The notes under the pieces: generated by a model | The model's input: the letters and a program-made list of their open reading frames with translations, nothing else | The model's database searches: none | What the model was told of the DNA's origin: nothing | Shown here: positions 58,851 through 64,000 of the stretch, piece by piece | How the letters are laid out: each line of letters begins with the position of its first letter | Numbering within the stretch: the stretch's first letter is position 1 | Position numbers and translations under genes: made by a program | Origin: Cellulomonas sp. Leaf395 | GTDB taxonomy: Bacteria > Actinomycetota > Actinomycetes > Actinomycetales > Cellulomonadaceae | Assembly: GCF_001424125.1 (NCBI RefSeq) | Contig: NZ_LMQI01000005.1 | Span: forward strand, 789,495-853,494 | Reading direction: 5' to 3' | DNA length: 64,000 nucleotides

Positions 58851-59957
58851 TCAGGCCGCGGCGCGCGCGGCGTCGCGGGCAGCGACGCCCTCTCGGACCA
58901 GCGGTATCACGTAGCGGCCGAAGTCGATCGCGTCGTCGAGCAGGTCGTACCCGCGGGCCGAGATGACGCTCACGCCCAGGTCGTAGTAGGCCAGCAGCGC
59001 CTCCGCGACCTGCTCGGGCGTGCCGACCAGCGCGTTCGAGTTGCCCGCGCCGCCGGTCGCCTTCGCGGTCGCCGTCCACAGGACGGAGTCGAAGCGGTCG
59101 CCCTGCGCGGCGATCTCGAGGAGTCGCTGCGACCCCGCGTTCTCCGGCTTGTCGATCGAGTGGCGCCGGCTCAGCACTCCCCCGGCGGCAGCCTTGCGGG
59201 CCTCGATCGCACCGAGGATCCGGTGGGCCTTCTCCCAGGCGAGCGCCTCGGTCGGCGCGATGATCGGCCGGAACGCGGCGTGGATGCGCGGCGGCGTACT
59301 CCGTCCCGCCGCGGCGGCCTCGCGACGGATGCGCGCGATCTGCTCGGCGGTCCGGTCCAGCGGCTCGCCCCACACGGCGTAGATGTCGGCCTCCGCGGCA
59401 CCCACCCGGAACGCGGCGTCGGAGGACCCGCCGAACGAGATCGTCGGCGAGCGTCCGTCGACCGCCTTCGCGTCGAGCACGAAGTCCCGGAACTGGTAGA
59501 ACTCGCCCTCGTGGTCGAACGGCTCGGCGCTGGTCCACGCCTTCTTGACGATCTGGATGTACTCCTGGGTGCGCGCGTACCGCTGGTCCTTGGTGAGGGT
59601 GTCGCCCTCACGCTGCTGCTCGTGGTCGTTGCCGCCGGTGATGAAGTGCACCGACAGGCGTCCGCCGGAGAGCTGGTCGAGCGTCGCGAACGACTTCGCC
59701 GCGAACGTGGGGTACGAGACGTTCGGTCGGTGCGCGAGCAGCAGCTCGATCGAGTCCAGCCGCGCGGCGGCGTGGGCTGCGAGCACCGACGGCTCCGGAC
59801 CGCTGGAGCCGTACGCGAACAGCACGCGGGTCCAGCCGTTGTCCTCGTGGGCGCGGACGATCCGCTCCAGGTAACGCAGGTCGAACGGCGCCGTGGTGGG
59901 GACCTGCGTCTCCGAGCCGTTGCTGGTGGTGGCGATGCCGAGGAAGTCGACAGGCAT
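58851..59957 (-). CDS. LLM-class monooxygenase 2 (SsuD-like)
   Basis: This 368-residue protein is close to SsuD-type alkanesulfonate monooxygenases. It has VDFLGIATTSNGSETQVPTT, RPNVSYPTFAAKSFATLDQL, HFITGGNDHEQQREGDTL and a tail with ISARGYDLLDDAIDFGRYVI. The start is ATG with AAGGAGCC upstream. Members cleave a C-S bond of sulfonates with reduced flavin and oxygen. It lies 27 bp from the third LLM gene and 10 bp from the first, all on one strand, consistent with one operon. Confidence 0.85.
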   Translation of the reverse strand: MPVDFLGIATTSNGSETQVPTTAPFDLRYLERIVRAHEDNGWTRVLFAYGSSGPEPSVLAAHAAARLDSIELLLAHRPNVSYPTFAAKSFATLDQLSGGRLSVHFITGGNDHEQQREGDTLTKDQRYARTQEYIQIVKKAWTSAEPFDHEGEFYQFRDFVLDAKAVDGRSPTISFGGSSDAAFRVGAAEADIYAVWGEPLDRTAEQIARIRREAAAAGRSTPPRIHAAFRPIIAPTEALAWEKAHRILGAIEARKAAAGGVLSRRHSIDKPENAGSQRLLEIAAQGDRFDSVLWTATAKATGGAGNSNALVGTPEQVAEALLAYYDLGVSVISARGYDLLDDAIDFGRYVIPLVREGVAARDAARAAA

Positions 59958-59984
59958 GGGGGGCTCCTTCTCGTGGTGGGGGTG

Positions 59985-61151
59985 TCAGGCGCCCGAGGGC
60001 ACCAGGTCGTACGCGGCGTCGGACACGCCGACGTGCAGGCCCCACGCACCGGCGAGCAGCTCGAACGAGCGCACCCGGTCGCGTGGGTCGTGCGTCTCGG
60101 TGGTGACGAGGAGCTCGTCGGCCCCGGTCACGCGCTGCAGCGTGGCCAGACCGGCCGCGACCTCGTCAGGCGTACCGACGATCCGGGTGTCGATCCGGTC
60201 GCGGAGCACGTCCTGCTCGGCGGCGCTGCGCTGCTCCCACGGGGTCGTCGTCCCGGGCTCCGGGTAGGCGATCGCCCCCTGCACGCCGCGGCGGATCGAG
60301 AGCACCCACTCCGCGAACGGGTCGGCGAGGTGCTGTGCTCGCTCCGTCGTCTCGGCGGCCAGCACGTCGGCGGAGACCACGACGTACGGCTCCGCCAGCA
60401 CGCCCGGCCGGAACGCCGAGCGGTACGCCTCGACCGTGCCCAGCACGTTCGACGGGCTCACGTGGTAGTTCGCGGCGAGCGGGAGGCCGAGGGCGCCGGC
60501 GACGCGCGCGCTCTCTCCGCCGCTGGACGCCAGGACCCACAGGTCGAGCGCGGCACCGGCGACGGGCGGGCTCACGTAGGCGTGCCCGGCGCTGTCGACG
60601 TAGGAGTCGGCGAGCAGGCCGAGGACGAGCTCGAGCTCCGCGCGGAAGTCCTGGCCGGTGCGGCTGGCGCCGATGACCTCCTTCTGCGCGAGGAGCCGGG
60701 CGCGCAGCGCCGAGTCGGTGAAGTCGATCGGCGGTGTGCCAGGCACGTGCAGGCCGTCGACGTCGCGCGCCTCCGTCCGCGGCGGAGCGACGAACCCCTC
60801 GGGCGGCGGCGTGAACGCGCGACCGAGACCGAGGTCGACGCGACCGGGGTGCAGCGCCGCGATGGTGCCGAACTGCTCGGCGGCGATCAGCGGGCTCGTG
60901 GTCCCCAGCAGCACGGCTCCCGACCCCACCCGCAGGCGCCGGGTGCGCTCGGCCGTGAGGGCCGCCAGCACGGCAGGGGATGCCGACGCCACCCCCGGCG
61001 CGAGGTGGTGCTCGGCGAACCAGAGCCGGCGGTAGCCGAGGCGGTCGGCGGCGACCGCGAGGTCCAGGGTCGCGCGCAGGGCGTCCGCGCCCGTCTGGCC
61101 GGCGCCGACGGTCGCCAGCTCGAGGATGGACAGGGGCACGTTCGTGGTCAT
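59985..61151 (-). CDS. LLM-class monooxygenase 3 (MsnO8/luciferase-like)
   Basis: This 388-residue protein is a shorter-barrel LLM of the MsnO8/luciferase type. It has LSILELATVGAGQTGADALR, the motif WFAEHHLAPGVASASPAVL, VGSGAVLLGTTSPLIAAEQF and LHPGRVDLGLGRAFTPPP. The family contains bacterial oxidoreductases of unknown substrate. The ATG at 61151 has GGAGGAACC upstream and is chosen over a longer frame that runs through the intergenic gap. It is the first gene of the LLM group, separated from the DUF1684 gene by a hairpin and a short ORF. Confidence 0.85.
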   Translation of the reverse strand: MTTNVPLSILELATVGAGQTGADALRATLDLAVAADRLGYRRLWFAEHHLAPGVASASPAVLAALTAERTRRLRVGSGAVLLGTTSPLIAAEQFGTIAALHPGRVDLGLGRAFTPPPEGFVAPPRTEARDVDGLHVPGTPPIDFTDSALRARLLAQKEVIGASRTGQDFRAELELVLGLLADSYVDSAGHAYVSPPVAGAALDLWVLASSGGESARVAGALGLPLAANYHVSPSNVLGTVEAYRSAFRPGVLAEPYVVVSADVLAAETTERAQHLADPFAEWVLSIRRGVQGAIAYPEPGTTTPWEQRSAAEQDVLRDRIDTRIVGTPDEVAAGLATLQRVTGADELLVTTETHDPRDRVRSFELLAGAWGLHVGVSDAAYDLVPSGA

Positions 61152-61176
61152 GGGGTTCCTCCGTGGGGGTCGACGA

Positions 61177-61236
61177 TCAGGGGTGACGGTCGAGGGCGAC
61201 ATCCGGTCCGGCGTGGTGGTCCACGTCCTCGCCCAT
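61177..61236 (-). CDS. 19-residue ORF upstream of the LLM genes
   Basis: This short ORF is behind a strong AGGAGGAG site and encodes a histidine-rich acidic peptide ([19 protein letters not shown]). It ends 25 nt before the LLM 3 start. It may be a leader peptide or a random ORF; no cysteine or repeated codon gives a signal. Confidence 0.35.
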   Translation of the reverse strand: MGEDVDHHAGPDVALDRHP

Positions 61237-61259
61237 CTGCTCCTCCTGTGCGTGCGGGT

Positions 61260-61296
61260 CGGCCGGCTGGGCGACCCCCGTCCACCCAGCCGGCCG
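61260..61296 (-). terminator. Intra-cluster hairpin (terminator or attenuator)
   Basis: Arms CGGCCGGCTGGG and CCCAGCCGGCCG are perfect 12-bp complements with a 13-nt loop. On the minus strand it lies 38 nt past the DUF1684 stop and ahead of the short ORF, so it could end or attenuate transcription between the importer genes and the LLM genes. Confidence 0.7.
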
Positions 61297-61333
61297 TGTG
61301 AGGCGACTCCCCAAGCCGCCTCGTCTGTGGGCC

Positions 61334-62194
61334 TCAGTCCGCGCTGGGCAGACCGGGCGGGTTGGCCCCCCGCGGATCGAGCTCGCCGACGGGCACCGCG
61401 AACGGCAGGTGGTTGCCCTCGACCGGCGCGGGGCAGGTGCCGAAGTCGCTGAACGCGTACGGCAGGTTGATCGTCCGGTTGAGGTCGATCCGCAGCGTGT
61501 CCGCCGTGGGATCGGCCTCGGCGTCGGCCTCGAGGCTCAGAATCCGCCAGGGAGCCAGGTCGGCGGCCTCGTCGCTGAACAGCACGCTCGCCGAGCCGGC
61601 CGCGTGACCCGCCGTCAGCCGCAGGATGTGCACGGCGCCGTCCCGCTCGATGTCGATCTCGCCCACGAGCCGCACGTGGTGGACGAGCCCGTGCTGCGCC
61701 GCACCGACCGTGACCTGGACCGGCTCGTCGTACCAGCGCACCGGGACGTCGAGCACCCAGGACGGGTCGTACCCGTAGGCCGGGACGCCGGCGAAGTCGG
61801 TGCGAGCCGCGGCGCGCGGGTCGCGCACGCGCAGGTACAGCCGCCCGGTCCGCCGGACCAGCTCGACGACGACGCGGTCCACGTCGTCGCGTCCGGCCGG
61901 GACGAACGCCGCGACCAGTGTCGACAGCCCCTCGCAGACCGTCCGCTGCCAGGTGCCCACCAGCGCGTCTCGCGTCTGCGGTTCGGTGACCCCGTCGGCA
62001 GCGTCGGTCTGGACGAGCGCGTCGTTCCCGTCGGTCCACCACCGGCCGGGCACGCCCGGGATCGTCCGCGGTTCGGAGGTCAGCGCGTACAGACCGGTCA
62101 GGCTGAGCCACCCGTGCGGCTGGCGGAGCGCCGCCTCGCGGTCGGCACGCCAGTCCTGCAGGTCGATGGTCGGGTCGGTGGCGAGGGTGGTCAT
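61334..62194 (-). CDS. DUF1684 protein
   Basis: This 286-residue protein matches DUF1684: [20 protein letters not shown] near the start, a central [20 protein letters not shown], and the hallmark end [20 protein letters not shown] then [13 protein letters not shown]1684 proteins are conserved, of unknown function, and often neighbour LLM or amidase genes. The cysteine in GTCPAP and the [11 protein letters not shown] motif look catalytic or ligand-binding. The start overlaps the ABC ATPase stop by 4 bp, so it is translated with the importer. Confidence 0.9.
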   Translation of the reverse strand: MTTLATDPTIDLQDWRADREAALRQPHGWLSLTGLYALTSEPRTIPGVPGRWWTDGNDALVQTDAADGVTEPQTRDALVGTWQRTVCEGLSTLVAAFVPAGRDDVDRVVVELVRRTGRLYLRVRDPRAAARTDFAGVPAYGYDPSWVLDVPVRWYDEPVQVTVGAAQHGLVHHVRLVGEIDIERDGAVHILRLTAGHAAGSASVLFSDEAADLAPWRILSLEADAEADPTADTLRIDLNRTINLPYAFSDFGTCPAPVEGNHLPFAVPVGELDPRGANPPGLPSAD

Positions 62195-63867
62195 CGGGTG
62201 CTCCTCTCGAGCAGCGCATCAGGGGTGAGGTCCGCGAGGTCTGCGAGGTCGGCGCGCCGGCCGGGGATCGCGCCGACCAGCTCGGCGGTGTACGGGTCCT
62301 GCGGGTCGTCGAACACGTCCTCGGTCGGTCCGACCTCGACCAGCCGGCCGTCGTGCATCACCCCGACCCGGTCGACCACCTGGCGCACCACCGCGAGGTC
62401 GTGCGAGATGAACAGGTACGTCAGGCCGCGCTCGCGACGCAGCCGGTCGAGCAGCGCGAGGATCTGCGCCTGGACGGACACATCGAGTGCACTGGTCGGC
62501 TCGTCGAGCACCAGCAGGTCGGGCTCGAGCGCGAGCGCGCGGGCGATCGCGACGCGCTGCCGCTGCCCGCCCGAGAGCTCGCCGGGACGACGGTCCGCGT
62601 AGGACGCGCCGAGGGCGACCTGGTCGAGCAGCTCGACCACCCGTTCCCGCCGCCGTGCCCTGTTGCCCACACGGTGCGACCGCAGCGGCTCATCGATGAT
62701 CTTCGCCACCGTGAACCGGGGGTCCAGCGACGCGAACGGGTTCTGGTGCACCAGCTGCGACCGGCGCCGCAGCACCGCACGACCGGCCGCGTCGGCCACC
62801 GGAGCGCCGTCCAGCAGCACCGACCCGGTGTCCGGGGCGGTGAGCTGCAGCACGAGCCGCGCGACGGTCGACTTGCCGGAGCCCGACTCGCCGACCAGGC
62901 CGAACGCCGCTCCTCGGGTGATCGAGAAGCTCACATCGTCGACGGCCTGGACCGTGCGGCCCGCGTGACCCGGCAGCCGGAAGGTCTTGCTGACCGACAG
63001 CACGTCGAGCAGGGGCGTCTCCCCCGCCGGGACCGGCGCGGGAGCGACCCGCTCGCGCACCGTGAGCTGCGGCGCGGCCGCCAGCAGGGTCTTCGTGTAC
63101 GGGTGGCTCGGGGAACCGAGCACCTGCGCCGTCAGGCCCTGCTCGACGATCTCGCCGTCCTTCATCACCACCACGCGGTCGGCGCGGTCGGCCGCCACGG
63201 CCAGGTCGTGCGTGATGAACAGGACGGCCGACCCGGTGCGCGAGGTGACGTCGTCGAGCAGGTCGAGCACCCGGCGCTGGACCGTGACGTCGAGCGCGCT
63301 GGTGGGCTCGTCGGCGATCACGAGGGCCGGTTCGAGGGCGAGCGCGATGCCGATCAGGACGCGCTGCCGCATGCCGCCGGAGAGCTCGTGCGGGTACTGC
63401 CTCGCGCGCGCCTCGGGGTCGCTCAGCCCGACGGACCGCAGGATCTCGACCGCCTGCTGCGCAGCAGCGGCCCGACGCACCCGGCCGTGGATGCGGAGCA
63501 CCTCCGCCACCTGGTCGCCGATCCGGGTCACGGGGTTGAGCGCGATGCCCGGGTCCTGCGGCACCAGACCGATCCGCGCCCCACGCACCTGCTGCCAGGC
63601 CTTGGCGCCCAGGCCGACCAGCTCGCCGTCGTGCAGCCGGACGCTGCCGCCGACCACGCGGCCCCCGCCGGGCAGCAGGCCTACCACGGCGTGCGCGGTG
63701 GTCGACTTGCCGGAGCCGGACTCCCCGACGAGCGCGACGACCTCGCCGGCGTGCACGTCGAAGCTGACGCCTCGGACGGCCTGCACGCGCTCACTGCTGC
63801 TGCGATGGACCTCGTACTCCACGACGAGGTCGCGGACCTGCAGGACAGGTGCTGTCGAGGCGCTCAT
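62191..63867 (-). CDS. Double ATP-binding subunit of a peptide/nickel-type ABC importer
   Basis: This 558-residue protein has two complete ATPase domains, as in fused DppD-DppF or GsiA-like proteins. Each has Walker [10 protein letters not shown], a signature (LSGGMRQRV and LSGGQRQRV) and a Walker B with DEPTSALDV, and each ends with a C-terminal motif for oligopeptide importers. The start is ATG at 63867 behind AAGGGAGGG; the frame upstream is shadow of the permease end. Family members import di- and oligopeptides, nickel or glutathione. In this setting an organosulfur or peptide substrate is possible, inferred from the neighbours. Confidence 0.9.
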   Translation of the reverse strand: MSASTAPVLQVRDLVVEYEVHRSSSERVQAVRGVSFDVHAGEVVALVGESGSGKSTTAHAVVGLLPGGGRVVGGSVRLHDGELVGLGAKAWQQVRGARIGLVPQDPGIALNPVTRIGDQVAEVLRIHGRVRRAAAAQQAVEILRSVGLSDPEARARQYPHELSGGMRQRVLIGIALALEPALVIADEPTSALDVTVQRRVLDLLDDVTSRTGSAVLFITHDLAVAADRADRVVVMKDGEIVEQGLTAQVLGSPSHPYTKTLLAAAPQLTVRERVAPAPVPAGETPLLDVLSVSKTFRLPGHAGRTVQAVDDVSFSITRGAAFGLVGESGSGKSTVARLVLQLTAPDTGSVLLDGAPVADAAGRAVLRRRSQLVHQNPFASLDPRFTVAKIIDEPLRSHRVGNRARRRERVVELLDQVALGASYADRRPGELSGGQRQRVAIARALALEPDLLVLDEPTSALDVSVQAQILALLDRLRRERGLTYLFISHDLAVVRQVVDRVGVMHDGRLVEVGPTEDVFDDPQDPYTAELVGAIPGRRADLADLADLTPDALLERSTR

Positions 63868-64000
63868 CGGTGCGCCCTCCCTTCGAGGACGCGACCGAGC
63901 CGGTTTGCGGCCAGGACGAGGGCGGCGATGACGAGGCCGGGCAGGGTGGTGAACCACCAGGCCACGGAGAGGTAGTTGCGTCCTTCCGCGACGAGCGAGC
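63864..64000 (-). CDS. ABC permease (DppC-like), 3' end only
   Basis: The last 44 codons of a permease are visible: AEGRNYLSVAWWFTTLPGLV, then a hydrophobic helix and AANRLGRVLEGR before the stop. This is the conserved C terminus of DppC/OppC-type inner membrane subunits. It overlaps the ATPase start by 4 bp. The rest of the gene lies beyond the window. Confidence 0.8.
   Translation of the reverse strand, partial: SLVAEGRNYLSVAWWFTTLPGLVIAALVLAANRLGRVLEGRAHR

Noticed and set aside
61177..61236. A second cysteine leader peptide before the LLM genes
   Set aside because: The short ORF has a strong ribosome site but no cysteine codons or repeated codons, so I keep it only as a low-confidence ORF.
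1..64000. tRNA genes, rRNA genes, CRISPR arrays or insertion sequences
   Set aside because: I saw no cloverleaf-like sequence, repeat-spacer pattern, transposase or terminal inverted repeats; a covariance or IS search would be needed to exclude weak cases.

Overview
This window comes from a very GC-rich genome with GTG/ATG starts, strong third-position GC bias, TANNNT-type -10 boxes, leaderless genes and families typical of Actinobacteria (DUF1918, DUF3618, DUF6325, DUF6766, dodecin). It looks like a Micrococcales actinomycete, most likely Cellulomonas or a close relative. That placement is inferred from gene content, because no rRNA or marker gene is present. I found no tRNA, rRNA, CRISPR array or insertion sequence.

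Region 1 (about 1-20.05 kb) is an extracellular contractile injection system (eCIS) in two converging arms. The plus arm runs gp25-like baseplate (cut at the window edge), two large baseplate J-like proteins, a gpI-like tail protein, a DUF6519/PASTA protein and a DUF4157 (eCIS-core) protein. The minus arm runs sheath, tube, a CxxC-bearing protein, a disordered protein, a Pvc16-like DUF4255 protein, an AAA+ ATPase and a second DUF4157 protein. Nearly all junctions are 4-bp ATGA/GTGA overlaps. No integrase, lysis, capsid or terminase genes are seen.

Region 2 (about 20-23 kb) is a scarred junction: a DUF1579-like gene, a 45-bp near-repeat of sequence found at 34.3 kb, a fragment of an HpcH/HpaI aldolase, a CBS-pair protein and a frameshifted aldehyde dehydrogenase.

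Region 3 (23.1-34.2 kb) is an eight-gene overlapping operon plus a convergent UXS-like epimerase. It encodes a NodU-type carbamoyltransferase, a GT2-GmhB fusion, two GT9 heptosyltransferase-like proteins, two GT4 enzymes, a GmhA-HldE trifunctional fusion and an SDR. Together these supply every step from sedoheptulose 7-phosphate to ADP-D,D-heptose and plausibly transfer and carbamoylate the sugar. This is unexpected in a Gram-positive and is the best candidate for an undescribed system here.

Region 4 (34.3-53.3 kb) is a stress and envelope region. It holds an FMN reductase, a flippase-like membrane protein with a degenerate kinase domain, dodecin, a PaiB-like protein, a MalT-type LuxR regulator, small membrane and lipoproteins, a SpoIIE-type phosphatase, Hsp20 behind a CIRCE operator, a holin/DUF3618 membrane operon, a DJ-1/PfpI protein, an APH-like kinase and a Y-family polymerase.

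Region 5 (53.4-64 kb) is a sulfur region. A cysteine-containing leader peptide precedes cysteine dioxygenase and rhodanese. Gamma-glutamyltransferase, an FMN reductase and a flavin reductase follow. A converging operon encodes three luciferase-like monooxygenases, a DUF1684 protein and a dipeptide/nickel-type ABC importer that runs off the right edge.
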